Below, one piece after another: positions 1-7,867 of a DNA stretch of 20,471 nucleotides (position 1 is its first letter; every line of letters begins with the position of its first letter). The translations under genes and the position numbers were made by a program. Below the pieces are notes generated by a model. It did no database searches and was not told the origin of the DNA. It was given only the letters and a program-made list of their open reading frames with translations. Origin of the DNA: an uncultured Lachnospiraceae bacterium (GTDB lineage: Bacteria; Bacillota; Clostridia; Lachnospirales; Lachnospiraceae); NCBI GenBank assembly GCA_934418055.1, contig CAKRWX010000012.1, positions 1-20,471 on the forward strand, read 5' to 3'.

Positions 1-1574
1 CGCATACGCATAGCGGTAAATGCCTCATGTCCCGGGGTATCTAAGAAGGTGATCTTCTGTCCATTGATCTCTACCACATATGCACCGATGTGCTGGGTGA
101 TACCGCCTGCCTCTTTTGCAGTGACATTGGACTTACGGATGGCATCCAGAAGGGAAGTCTTACCATGGTCAACGTGACCCATTACGCAGACTACAGGAGG
201 TCTGGAAACCATATCTTTCTCATCCTCTTCATCCTCACGCAGCAGTTCCTCGATTACATCGACTTTCTCCTCTTTCTCGCAGAGAACATCATACTCCATA
301 GCGATCTCTTCTGCCTGCTCGTAGTCGATCTCCTGGTTTAAGGTAACGATCTGACCCTTTAAGAATAACTTCTTAACAATGGCAGATGGCTGCAGTTTCA
401 TCTTCTCAGCCAGTTCTTTGATGGTTAATACATCTGGGATGGTGATGACCTTGATGGTCTCCTCTACTTTCTCCTCTACTGGCTTCTGAGGCATAATGAA
501 CGGATGCTTGGAAACGGATTTGCCCTTGTTCTTTGGTCCGTCCTCAGTCATGTTCTTCTTATCATAGCGATCGTTCTTATAAGCGTTCTTATTGGCACGA
601 TTGCTCTGTGGCTTGGTTGCTAATGGGGTATCGAAAGACTTTACGCTGTCTCTCTGGCTGGAACGTCCGCCCTGGCCGCCGCGATTATCACGGTTGCCCT
701 GGAAACCGCCCTGACCGCCGCGGTTGTCACGATTGCCCTGATAGCCGCCGCCCTGGCCATTACGGTTGTCGCGGTTGCCCTGATAGCCGCCCTGGCCATT
801 ACGATTGTCTCGGTTACCCTGATAGCCGCCCTGACCGTTACGGTTGTCGCGGTTGCCCTGATAGCCACCCTGACCATTGCGGTTGTCTCGGTTACCCTGG
901 TAGCCGCCCTGGCCGTTACGGTTGTCGCGGTTGCCCTGATAGCCGCCCTGACCATTGCGGTTGTCTCGGTTACCCTGGTAGCCGCCCTGGCCGTTACGGT
1001 TGTCACGGTTGCCCTGATAGCCACCCTGGCCGTTACGGTTGTCACGGTTACCCTGGTAGCCGCCCTGGCCGTTACGGTTGTCGCGGTTGCCCTGATAGCC
1101 GCCCTGACGGCCATCACGGTTATCTCTATTACCCTGATAGCCGCCCTGACGGTTATCACGATTTCCCTGGTAACCACCCTGACGATTATCACGGTTGCCC
1201 TGATAGCCGCCCTGGTTCTGGGTCTGCTGACCCTGTGGTCTTGCATTTTCCCGGTTATTCTCTGCCGCTGGCGCTGCCTGTGCAGGAGCTGCTGGTGCTG
1301 CTGCCTGTGCAGGAGCCGCCTGCGGTCTTGGATTCTTCATGGTCTGCGCATTCTGTGGACGATATACAGCGGCAATCTTCTTCTTTGGTGCCTCTGCGGA
1401 TCCCTGCGCATGCTCTGCTTTTGCAGGTGCAGCTAATGCTTTTTTTACGGCCTGAGTCTGCTCATCGCTTACGTTGGAAGAATGAGTTTTCTCGCCATAA
1501 CCCTGTTTCTGCAGAACATCTAATACTTCTTTACTGGACTTACCCAGCTCTTTTGCCAGTTCACTAACTCTCAT
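1..1574 (-). CDS. infB: Translation initiation factor IF-2, 3' end cut off by window edge
   Basis: IF-2 is the GTPase that brings initiator tRNA to the 30S subunit and promotes subunit joining. The 524 residues present are the N-terminal part only. A first IF2_N helical module begins [18 protein letters not shown] Lys/Ala/Pro-rich linker follows, then 14 copies of a [17 protein letters not shown] repeat (about residues 120-300). A second conserved N-domain (near residue 380, [19 protein letters not shown]) leads into the G domain, with G1 GHVDHGKT at 466-473, the switch-I stretch [12 protein letters not shown], and G3 DTPGHE just before the window edge. The remaining GTPase, domain II and C domains lie outside. 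The ATG at 1574 overlaps the end of ylxQ by 11 bases and has GGAGG upstream, so translation is probably coupled. It is the last visible gene of the rimP operon. Identity is secure; the role of the repeat is unknown. Confidence 0.97.
   Translation of the reverse strand, partial: MRVSELAKELGKSSKEVLDVLQKQGYGEKTHSSNVSDEQTQAVKKALAAPAKAEHAQGSAEAPKKKIAAVYRPQNAQTMKNPRPQAAPAQAAAPAAPAQAAPAAENNRENARPQGQQTQNQGGYQGNRDNRQGGYQGNRDNRQGGYQGNRDNRDGRQGGYQGNRDNRNGQGGYQGNRDNRNGQGGYQGNRDNRNGQGGYQGNRDNRNGQGGYQGNRDNRNGQGGYQGNRDNRNGQGGYQGNRDNRNGQGGYQGNRDNRNGQGGYQGNRDNRNGQGGGYQGNRDNRGGQGGFQGNRDNRGGQGGRSSQRDSVKSFDTPLATKPQSNRANKNAYKNDRYDKKNMTEDGPKNKGKSVSKHPFIMPQKPVEEKVEETIKVITIPDVLTIKELAEKMKLQPSAIVKKLFLKGQIVTLNQEIDYEQAEEIAMEYDVLCEKEEKVDVIEELLREDEEDEKDMVSRPPVVCVMGHVDHGKTSLLDAIRKSNVTAKEAGGITQHIGAYVVEINGQKITFLDTPGHEAFTAMRM
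676..1215 (-). repeat. In-frame tandem repeat in infB, 14 units of about 39 bp
   Basis: Fourteen imperfect copies encode [11 protein letters not shown] followed by NG, DGR, GG or nothing. The central copies keep an exact 39-bp (13-residue) period; the two outermost copies on the N-terminal side are 33 bp and one copy has an extra Gly. At DNA level there is a higher-order 78-bp period: 871-948 and 949-1026 differ at two bases. The peptide is rich in Gly, Asn, Arg, Gln and Tyr, with almost no hydrophobic side chains, so it should be disordered and basic, resembling RGG-type RNA-binding tracts. Confidence 0.95.
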
Positions 1575-1896
1575 ACTTACTACCTCCGTTTACATTCATT
1601 TGTTTTACCAACGTTTTGGCGAACCCTTCATCTGTGATGGCTAAGGAAGCGCGAAACTCCTTACCCATAGAATGTCCAAGTTCCTCCTTCTTACCAAAAA
1701 AACAGACAGGAACATGATAGTAAGTACACATATTGGTAAACATTTTTCTGGTATTGTCCGATGCTTCTTCTGATACGATCACTAACCATGCTTTTCCGGT
1801 CTTAACAGCCTTTTCTGTAGAAAATTCTCCGCTGACTGTCTTTCCAGCCTTCGTCGCAAGGCCGATCATATTCAATACCTTTTGTCTATTCTCCAA
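1564..1896 (-). CDS. ylxQ: YlxQ, L7Ae/L30e-family RNA-binding protein
   Basis: This is a small (about 110 aa) ribosomal L7Ae/L30e/S12e-fold protein, a family that binds kink-turn RNA. YlxQ is a standard member of the nusA-infB operon in Firmicutes, but its cellular target is not established. The diagnostic start [21 protein letters not shown] and the central [13 protein letters not shown] stretch fit the family. I take the TTG at 1896 as the start: it follows AGGAG by 10 bases and gives the usual family length. An ATG at 1932 would add 12 unlikely residues read inside ylxR. The gene overlaps ylxR by 11 bases upstream and infB by 11 bases downstream, so the three genes are probably translationally coupled. 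Confidence 0.88.
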   Translation of the reverse strand: MENRQKVLNMIGLATKAGKTVSGEFSTEKAVKTGKAWLVIVSEEASDNTRKMFTNMCTYYHVPVCFFGKKEELGHSMGKEFRASLAITDEGFAKTLVKQMNVNGGSKYES

Positions 1897-2158
1897 GCTG
1901 TTCCATCTCCTTTTCCAAAGATTCGTACACATTCTTTGGAACTGCCATCTTGAAAGAACGCTCTAAGCCCTTATTCTTTACTGCCTTCTGGAAACACTCC
2001 ATGTTCGGACACAAATAAGCGCCGCGGCCATTCTTTCTTCCTGTGGCGTCCACCACAAAACCTTCTGTCTCTGTCTTCAGGATACGAATCATCTCTTTTT
2101 TGCTTTTCATTTCACCGCAGCCGATACACTGACGAAGCGGAACTTTTTTTGTACTCAC
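1886..2158 (-). CDS. rnpM: YlxR family RNA-binding protein (RNase P modulator RnpM)
   Basis: A protein of about 90 aa of the YlxR (DUF448) family. B. subtilis YlxR has been described as RnpM, a modulator of RNase P. Family hallmarks are visible: VPLRQCIGCGEMKSKKEMIRI at the N-terminus and GRKNGRGAYLCPNMECFQKA in the middle, which form the conserved basic surface. The two CxxC-like pairs (CIGC, and C..C in LCPNMEC) are seen in many clostridial members. No ATG is available. Stop codons lie just upstream, leaving TTG at 2161 or GTG at 2158; GGGAG sits 6 and 9 bases before them respectively. I chose GTG. The gene lies 22-25 bases after nusA and overlaps ylxQ. Confidence 0.9.
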   Translation of the reverse strand: MSTKKVPLRQCIGCGEMKSKKEMIRILKTETEGFVVDATGRKNGRGAYLCPNMECFQKAVKNKGLERSFKMAVPKNVYESLEKEMEQLGE

Positions 2159-2183
2159 CAATCATCACTCCCAATTCGTTTCG

Positions 2184-3350
2184 TTATTCTGGTTTGTTCT
2201 CTTCCTGGTAATCCTCATATCCGTCATGGTAGTTGTTCTGAGGTTCTTCCTGATAATCCTCGTAGCTGGTCTCAGCCATCTGGTTATCCAGATCCATCTC
2301 TTCAAACAGGCCCATCTCTCTTGCCTGTGTCTCACTCTTGATATCGATCTTGTATCCGGTCAGTTTTGCTGCCAGTCTTGCGTTCTGGCCTTCCTTACCG
2401 ATGGCAAGGGATAACTGATAATCCGGAACGATTACCTGTGCTTCTTTTACGTCCTCATCTGCAACTACGCAGATAACTTTTGCAGGACTTAAGGCATTCT
2501 CGATCAGATATGCTGGGTTATCATCCCAGTTGATGATATCGATCTTCTCGCCTCTTAACTCGTTGACAATGGAGTTTACACGAGCGCCATTGATACCAAC
2601 GCATGCTCCTACTGGATCTACGTTCGGATCGTTGGATTTCACTGCGATCTTAGTTCTGGAACCTGCCTCACGGGCGATGGATTTGATCTCAACGGTTCCG
2701 TCTTTTACTTCTGCAACCTCTAACTCAAACAGACGTTTTACCAGATCTGGATGAGTTCTGGATACGGAGATACGCGGTCCTTTTGGACTGTCTTTTACTT
2801 CCAGAACGTATACTTTCACACGCTCTGTTGGCTGGAATACCTCGCCTTTTACCTGCTCTGCCTCGCTTAAGATCGCATCGACTTTGCCTAAGTTCAGGCT
2901 GACATTTCTTCCAACATAACGCTGAACCACACCCTGAACGATGTCTTTCTCCATCGCGTACCAGTCGTTATACAGAACTTTTCTCTCTTCCTCGCGGATC
3001 TTCTGTAAGATCACATTCTTAGCGTTCTGGGTTGCGATACGGCCAAAGGACTTGGACTCGATCGGGATCTGAACAACGTCGCCTAAGTTGTACTTTGGAG
3101 CGATCATCTTTGCTTCTGCCAGACTGATCTGGGTCAGCGGATCCTCTACATTCTCAACAACTTCCTTGGATGCCAGAACTGCAAAATCACCGGTAGTCGG
3201 ATTGATGTTGACTTTTACATTATCCGCTTTACCAAAATGGTTCTTGCATGCAGTCAGAAGGGAGTTCTCAATTGCTTCTAACATAGTGGCTTTGCTGATA
3301 TTCTTCTCTTTTTCCAGAATTTCCAGTGCCTCTATCAGTTCCTTATTCAT
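2184..3350 (-). CDS. nusA: Transcription termination/antitermination factor NusA
   Basis: NusA binds RNA polymerase and nascent RNA and controls pausing, termination and antitermination. The 388 residues show the family layout: an N-terminal RNAP-binding domain (about 1-125), an S1 domain (from about 135, with QGVVQRYVGRNVSLNLG), then two KH domains. KH1 contains VGACVGINGARVNSIVNEL and KH2 contains LAIGKEGQNARLAAKLTGY. The C-terminus is an acidic, Tyr/Gln/Glu-rich tail, and the acidic repeats found in proteobacterial NusA are absent, as is usual in Firmicutes. The start at 3350 follows GGAGG by 8 bases; an in-frame ATG six codons upstream lacks a better site. The gene is third-to-fifth-gene-coupled in the usual order rimP-nusA-ylxR-ylxQ-infB. 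Confidence 0.97.
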   Translation of the reverse strand: MNKELIEALEILEKEKNISKATMLEAIENSLLTACKNHFGKADNVKVNINPTTGDFAVLASKEVVENVEDPLTQISLAEAKMIAPKYNLGDVVQIPIESKSFGRIATQNAKNVILQKIREEERKVLYNDWYAMEKDIVQGVVQRYVGRNVSLNLGKVDAILSEAEQVKGEVFQPTERVKVYVLEVKDSPKGPRISVSRTHPDLVKRLFELEVAEVKDGTVEIKSIAREAGSRTKIAVKSNDPNVDPVGACVGINGARVNSIVNELRGEKIDIINWDDNPAYLIENALSPAKVICVVADEDVKEAQVIVPDYQLSLAIGKEGQNARLAAKLTGYKIDIKSETQAREMGLFEEMDLDNQMAETSYEDYQEEPQNNYHDGYEDYQEENKPE

Positions 3351-3380
3351 TGTTTTATCCTCCAACAATTATTCTTAAAC

Positions 3381-3848
3381 TTAAAAATCAAAGGCCAGAC
3401 GGATCAGGGCGATATCTGCTCTCTCAAACGTCAGCTTGGTTTCATCTTCTGTCTCAATGGTAACAGAATCTTTGTCATAATCAGTTAAAATTCCGGTAAA
3501 ATCTTTCTGCTTGTCGCGGGCACGGTAAAGGCGGATATCCACTTCTTTTCCAATGCTGCGGGCAAAATCCTTCTCCTTCTTTAACGGACGTCCCAGTCCT
3601 GGAGAACTTACCTCTAAAATGTAGCTGTCCTCGATAAAGTCAGTCTTATCCAGCCAGTCGCTTAAAATACGGCTGATCACCTCGCAGTCATCTACTGCGA
3701 TTCCGCCTTCCTTATCAATGTAAGCACGCAGATACCAGTTGCTGCCTTCCTTCACATACTCCACGTCAACCAGCTCGAATCCATGCTCATCCACTACCGG
3801 CTGCAGAAATTCTTCTGTTTTTGCCTCATACATTTCTCTTTTTGTCAT
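3381..3848 (-). CDS. rimP: Ribosome maturation factor RimP
   Basis: RimP is needed for 30S subunit maturation. The product is 155 aa, the usual length, with the N-terminal domain motif VVDEHGFELVDVEYVKEG, the YLRAYIDKEGGI strand, and the family signature YILEVSSPGLGRPLK. It ends in a C-terminal SH3-like domain (TGILTDYDKDSVTIE). I place the start at the ATG at 3848, which is preceded by AGGTGG at 8 bases and yields MTKREMYEAKTEEFL. The in-frame ATG at 3926 would put the leader hairpin inside the protein and lies only about 14 bases from the predicted transcription start, so it is unlikely. First gene of the operon, 30 bases before nusA. Confidence 0.93.
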   Translation of the reverse strand: MTKREMYEAKTEEFLQPVVDEHGFELVDVEYVKEGSNWYLRAYIDKEGGIAVDDCEVISRILSDWLDKTDFIEDSYILEVSSPGLGRPLKKEKDFARSIGKEVDIRLYRARDKQKDFTGILTDYDKDSVTIETEDETKLTFERADIALIRLAFDF

Positions 3849-3891
3849 GGTCTTCACCACCTTTCCCTGATTTGTTTCGCTAACCAAAACG

Positions 3892-3917
3892 AAAGAGTGG
3901 ACTTTCGCCCACTCCTT
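3892..3917 (-). promoter_or_regulatory. rimP leader hairpin with GAAA tetraloop
   Basis: The minus strand reads AAGGAGTGGGC, GAAA, GTCCACTCTTT: an 11-bp stem (two G-U wobbles) closed by a C-G pair over a GNRA tetraloop. It lies in the 5' untranslated region between the promoter and the chosen rimP start. There is no long U-run directly after it (UUUCGUUUUGG), so it is not a clear intrinsic terminator. It could be an RNA stabiliser, protein-binding site or attenuator; I cannot decide which. Confidence 0.7.
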
Positions 3918-3946
3918 ATCAGTCATTGTATCTCGTTATCATATCT

Positions 3947-3975
3947 AGTATAACACCTGTTATTGGTAAATGCAA
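3947..3975 (-). promoter_or_regulatory. Sigma-A promoter of the rimP-nusA-infB operon
   Basis: On the minus strand, TTGCAT (3970-3975), a 17-base spacer, and TATACT (3947-3952). A TG dinucleotide one base ahead of the -10 makes it an extended -10 promoter. The expected transcript start is near 3940, which gives a leader of about 90 bases containing the tetraloop hairpin. Confidence 0.75.
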
Positions 3976-3982
3976 GCACTTT

Positions 3983-4849
3983 CTACAGATATTTTTCAAA
4001 GCCCATATCGCAGATGTTCTTGACACTGGTACGGATGCAGTCAAACGGGTCTCTTCCGTAGCACTGATCCTGCTCGATCGGCAGGTAGATCGCCCCACCC
4101 TCGACGGAAGCCTCGATGATGGATTTCATATCCAGGTTTCCTTCTCCGATCTCAGCGAACTGGATGCACTGCTCCTTGTGGAAGATCTCCGGTGTCGGCT
4201 GTCCGTCCGGGAAATAGATCCGGTAATCCTTCAGATGGACCAGATCCTCTCTGCCTGCCAGACATTTGATCCAGGTAACCGGGTCCTGTCCTGCACGCTG
4301 GATCCAGTGCACATCGATCTCAAAACCAACCAGCTCCGGATCGGTGTTCTCTACCAACAGCTCAAATCCGGTTTTGCCATGGAATTTTTCAAATTCGAAG
4401 TGATGGTTGTGATAGTATAATTTCAGTCCATTCTCCTTTAAGAGCTTTCCATAGTGGTTTAAATCCTCAGCAGCCTTATAGTATCCTTCTTCGTTGTGGA
4501 TACAGATGCTTGGGATCAGGGAATCTCTGACATAGGTAACACCAAGGCGTTTGTTTGCTTCGATGATCCGGTCTAAATCCTTCTCAATATCAAAGCCCTT
4601 GGCATTTGGTCCAAACAGAGGCTTGTAGTTTAAGCTTGTGGACATTACGGTAACACCATGCTTTGCAGATGCCTCTAATACCTGATCGATAAATTCATCG
4701 GTCATATCCACCTGTGACAGTTCAAAATAAGAAAGTCCTGCTGCTTTTACTCTCTCAAATGTATAATCCGGTCCCTTGTCCCACATGATCGTCTTGACCA
4801 TCGACATATTCAGTGCGATCTTTGGGGAACCCTTCTTTGCTTCACTCAT
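3983..4849 (-). CDS. TIM-barrel sugar isomerase/epimerase (AP-endonuclease-2 / xylose-isomerase-like)
   Basis: A 288-aa enzyme of the metal-dependent sugar phosphate isomerase/epimerase superfamily (IolE, D-tagatose epimerase, YcjR type). The barrel-strand motifs are visible: YYHNHHFEFEK (146-156), VGFEIDVHW (174-182), VHLKDY (204-209), and EIGEGNLD (233-240) followed by YLPIEQD. Likely metal ligands are a Glu in HFEFE, D179, H205 and E236, by analogy with the superfamily. Start: ATG at 4849, AAAGGAG 9 bases upstream. It follows the Gfo/Idh/MocA gene by 35 bases and is the last gene of the sugar operon. Such pairs act on oxidised sugars or inositols; examples are IolE with inosose and E. coli YcjR with 3-keto-glycosides. 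The substrate here cannot be assigned. Confidence 0.88.
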   Translation of the reverse strand: MSEAKKGSPKIALNMSMVKTIMWDKGPDYTFERVKAAGLSYFELSQVDMTDEFIDQVLEASAKHGVTVMSTSLNYKPLFGPNAKGFDIEKDLDRIIEANKRLGVTYVRDSLIPSICIHNEEGYYKAAEDLNHYGKLLKENGLKLYYHNHHFEFEKFHGKTGFELLVENTDPELVGFEIDVHWIQRAGQDPVTWIKCLAGREDLVHLKDYRIYFPDGQPTPEIFHKEQCIQFAEIGEGNLDMKSIIEASVEGGAIYLPIEQDQCYGRDPFDCIRTSVKNICDMGFEKYL

Positions 4850-4884
4850 GATATTAAGCTCCTTTTCTATCGTGTACCGTATGA

Positions 4885-6036
4885 TTATTTACGGTTTTTC
4901 TCTTCCTGAACCTTCTCCTGCAGCTTCTCGTAGAACAGCTCATCGTCTACCGGGATTGTCACAGCATGACCAAGCCAGTCAGACAGGAACATTGCATTGG
5001 CGATCTCAACTGCCTTAATGCCCTCTGCGCCAGGTGCGATCAGTTCCTCGCCCTTTGCGATCGCATTGGTAAAGTTGATCAGAACGTCGATGTGCTGCTG
5101 ATCCCAGTTCTCCGGACACTCGAAGGTCTCTTCGGTATAGAGTTTCTGCTGGGTCTGGCCTTTGACCAGTGCAAGCATCTGGCGGAAGTCAAGCTCGTGA
5201 TTCCATACATCCTCAGGCTTATCCATCTTCTTCACAGTCACGCACTTGCTGTCTGTGATGATGATCTTGCCATTGTCACCGTGGATCTCTAAGCGATCCG
5301 TTCCAAGTGCATCGTGGGTACAGGTGATAAAGGTTCCGGTTGCGCCGTTTGGATACTCGAAGTATGCAGTTACATCATCCTCTACGGTGATATCACGATG
5401 GGAACCATATTTTAAATGTGCTTCCATCAGGGATGGCATTCCGCACAGCCACTGCAGCAGATCCAGCTGATGAGGCGCCTGATTTACTAAGACACCGCCG
5501 CCTTCGCCTGACCAGGTTGCTCTCCACGCACTGGAATCATAGTATTTCTGGGTTCTCCACCAGCTTGTGATGATCCAGGTCACACGGCGCAGTTCTCCGA
5601 TGGTTCCTGCTTCTAAAATCTCTTTTACCTTCTGATACAGAGGATTGGTTCTCTGGTTGAACATCATGGCAAATTTCACATCTGGATGCTTTTCTGCCTC
5701 TGCGTTCATCTCGCGGATCTGGGAAGCATAAACACCGGCCGGCTTCTCAACCATGGTGTTGATATTTCTCTTTAAGGACTCGATCGCCATCTCCGGATGC
5801 AGATAATGTGGAACTGCGATGATCACTGCATCCACCAGGTTGCTGTCTAAAAGATCTTTGTAATCCTCGAAAACTGCCACCTCCGGCAGGTTTTCCTTTG
5901 CCCATGCTCTTCTCTTCTCGTCAATATCACAGACAGCAGTCAGGGTAGCTCCAGGGATTTTTCCTCCTGCCAGCCAGCCAGAATGACTGGTTCCCATATT
6001 ACCGATTCCGATCACGCCATAACGTACATTTTCCAT
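4885..6036 (-). CDS. Gfo/Idh/MocA family NAD(P)-dependent oxidoreductase
   Basis: A 383-aa sugar or inositol dehydrogenase-like protein. The N-terminal Rossmann domain has GIGNMG (10-15) after strand YGVI and an acidic CDID at the end of the second strand, suggesting preference for NAD. The family EKP motif with the conserved Lys is at 97-99 (VEKPAG), and the catalytic-site helix VNQAPHQLDLLQW supplies H189 and D192. Length and layout match the glycoside/inositol 3-dehydrogenase branch. No signal peptide is seen, so it is cytoplasmic. Start: ATG at 6036 with AAAGGAG 7 bases upstream. It lies 16 bases after the second permease and just before the isomerase, implying that it oxidises the imported compound or its breakdown product. 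The exact substrate is unknown. Confidence 0.92.
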   Translation of the reverse strand: MENVRYGVIGIGNMGTSHSGWLAGGKIPGATLTAVCDIDEKRRAWAKENLPEVAVFEDYKDLLDSNLVDAVIIAVPHYLHPEMAIESLKRNINTMVEKPAGVYASQIREMNAEAEKHPDVKFAMMFNQRTNPLYQKVKEILEAGTIGELRRVTWIITSWWRTQKYYDSSAWRATWSGEGGGVLVNQAPHQLDLLQWLCGMPSLMEAHLKYGSHRDITVEDDVTAYFEYPNGATGTFITCTHDALGTDRLEIHGDNGKIIITDSKCVTVKKMDKPEDVWNHELDFRQMLALVKGQTQQKLYTEETFECPENWDQQHIDVLINFTNAIAKGEELIAPGAEGIKAVEIANAMFLSDWLGHAVTIPVDDELFYEKLQEKVQEEKNRK

Positions 6037-6052
6037 ATCTGTTCTCCTTTCT

Positions 6053-6886
6053 TTAACCCTTTACTCCTGCTGAAGCAAAGCTCTCGATGAAATATTTCTG
6101 AGTAAATAAAAACAATACGATCAATGGGATCAAAGAAACTGTCGCACCCGCCATGATCAGTGCATAGTTGGTGGAAGCATCCTCCTGGAAACGCTGCAGA
6201 CCAACAGTAAGTGTAAACAGTTTATCGTTGGATAAGAATACCAGCGGATTGATGTAATCGTTCCAGCTCCAGCTAAAAGCCAGAAGAAGCGCTGTCATAA
6301 GACCCGGCTTTGCTAATGGCAGGATCAGTTTCAAAAAGATCGTTGGATGGGATGCACCATCCAGATATGCTGCCTCTGTATACTCAAACGGGATCTGCAT
6401 GAATACCTGGCGCATCAGAAGTACTCCAAATACGGAGAAGAGTCCAGGCATGATCAGGGCCAGATGCGTGTTTGTGATATGAAGGTTCTGGAAATAGATG
6501 TACTTCGGAAGAAGGAGCACCTGTCCAGGTACCATCATCGTTGACAGATACAGCACATATAAGAACTTCTTTCCGCGGAAACGAAGTCTCGCAAATGCAT
6601 AGGCTGCCATTGTGGTAATACACAATTCACCAATGATCGTAAGTGAGGTTACTTTAATTGAATTCAAATAATAACCAGGAAAATCGCTTTTTGTAAATAC
6701 CGTCACATAATTCTGGAAATTCCATCTCTGCGGAATCAGATGTACCGGAAACTCCATAACATCAATCTCGTACTTAAAGGAGGTAGATAACATCCAGAGG
6801 AACGGAAATATAAACAGAAGGGCAAATAGACCCACAACGATCGTTGTGATCACACGCATTGCCAGGCGTTTTTTCTGATACCCCAT
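6053..6886 (-). CDS. Carbohydrate ABC transporter permease (CUT1, MalG type)
   Basis: A 277-aa inner-membrane permease with the six-helix MalG-like layout: a first helix at about 12-34, a periplasmic-type loop, then helices to the end. The EAA coupling loop that contacts the ATPase is EAAYLDGASHPTIFLKLILP (from 171). The C-terminus is SFASAGVKG, typical of this family. It pairs with the MalF-type gene 15 bases upstream and the lipoprotein before that. Start: ATG at 6886 with AAGGAGG 8 bases upstream. No ATP-binding subunit is encoded in the cassette. Confidence 0.95.
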   Translation of the reverse strand: MGYQKKRLAMRVITTIVVGLFALLFIFPFLWMLSTSFKYEIDVMEFPVHLIPQRWNFQNYVTVFTKSDFPGYYLNSIKVTSLTIIGELCITTMAAYAFARLRFRGKKFLYVLYLSTMMVPGQVLLLPKYIYFQNLHITNTHLALIMPGLFSVFGVLLMRQVFMQIPFEYTEAAYLDGASHPTIFLKLILPLAKPGLMTALLLAFSWSWNDYINPLVFLSNDKLFTLTVGLQRFQEDASTNYALIMAGATVSLIPLIVLFLFTQKYFIESFASAGVKG

Positions 6887-6901
6887 ACTCTCTTCCTCCT
6901 T

Positions 6902-7807
6902 CTAATAAGTAAATTTTTCTTCCAGCTTCTGAAGCACCGTAGAAAATGCAAATATGATCAGGAACAATACCAGTGCCACTGCTGCTGCATAGCCGATCTT
7001 ATACTCCTTGAATGCGTAATAGTAGATCGCCTGTACCAGTACGGTGGTTGAGAATCCCGGTCCACCCTCTGTAATGATGTTGACCTGATCGAAGATCTTA
7101 AAGGAATTGATCGTCGCCAGTGTGATACAGAAGAAAATGCTGGATGTCAGCATCGGAACGGTGATCCTGAAAAATGTCTGGATCGAGTTTGCGCCATCCA
7201 CTGCCGCAGATTCATAAACCTCAGCGGACAGGCCCTGCATATTGGCAAGAAGAATGATGCAATAGTATCCGACATCATGCCATACCGACATCATAATGAT
7301 TCCCTTTAACGCCCACTTGGAGCTGATGAACCACTGCGGCGGGTTTGCCACATGGAATACATTGCTCAAAATGGAGTTGATCGGTCCTTTGTCCGGGTAT
7401 AACAGTACCATCCATACAGTCGCTACCGATACCAGTGATGAAATATAAGGCATAAAGGTCATCATACGGATCGGAACTTTAAAAAACACAAATTTGTTCA
7501 GCAGCGCCGCTAACACCAGTGCGATGGAGATGGTCAGCGGCACATAAGATAAGGAATAAACCAGGTTGTTGCGTACTGCCGCCAGCACTCGTTCATCCTT
7601 TAACATGGTCTTAAAGTTGTCCAGACCGACAAATTCAACACCTGCGAGCCCTTTCATTGGGTTCCAGGTCGTAAATCCCAAAAACATGGACATAACGATC
7701 GGTACCAGAATAAAAGTAACGGTTCCTATTAAGCTGATAAAGAGGAAGCCGTAAGCGGCCCGTTCCTCTCTCAACTCCATCCTGTTCAGCCTGTGTTTCG
7801 ATTTCAT
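6902..7807 (-). CDS. Carbohydrate ABC transporter permease (CUT1, MalF/UgpA type)
   Basis: A 301-aa partner permease with a short basic N-terminus, a first transmembrane helix near 20-43, and further helices near 83-107, 115-137, 168-190, 222-240 and 268-290. The EAA loop is ESAAVDGANSIQTFFRITVP (from 199). NFKTMLKDERVLAAVRNNLVYS is the loop-helix segment common in UgpA/LacF relatives. Together with the MalG-type protein it forms the membrane channel that accepts sugar from the lipoprotein. Start: ATG at 7805-7807, AGGAAG upstream. It lies 60 bases after the solute-binding protein gene. Confidence 0.95.
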   Translation of the reverse strand: MKSKHRLNRMELREERAAYGFLFISLIGTVTFILVPIVMSMFLGFTTWNPMKGLAGVEFVGLDNFKTMLKDERVLAAVRNNLVYSLSYVPLTISIALVLAALLNKFVFFKVPIRMMTFMPYISSLVSVATVWMVLLYPDKGPINSILSNVFHVANPPQWFISSKWALKGIIMMSVWHDVGYYCIILLANMQGLSAEVYESAAVDGANSIQTFFRITVPMLTSSIFFCITLATINSFKIFDQVNIITEGGPGFSTTVLVQAIYYYAFKEYKIGYAAAVALVLFLIIFAFSTVLQKLEEKFTY

Positions 7808-7867
7808 AGCCGTCTTCCTGCTTCCTCTCTATTATTTTATCGTTGTCTGCAAGACTCTTACGAATTT

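Noticed and set aside
492-494. Internal ATG in infB that could make a short IF-2 form, as in E. coli
   Set aside because: It is in frame just before the second N-domain, but no Shine-Dalgarno sequence is visible upstream.
533-1567. Long open frames antisense or out of frame to infB, including a Cys/Pro/Asp-rich frame on the plus strand
   Set aside because: They are by-products of the 39-bp repeat, which is a multiple of three and so keeps all frames open. The infB frame alone gives recognised domains on both sides.
3848-3926. Longer RimP starting at ATG 3926
   Set aside because: The extra 26 residues are outside the family, would encode the leader hairpin, and start almost at the transcript 5' end. 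The ATG at 3848 has a ribosome binding site.
7808-7867. Small hairpin between the binding protein and first permease (GTCT-TGC-AGAC)
   Set aside because: Only four base pairs and no U-tract; not enough for an attenuator.
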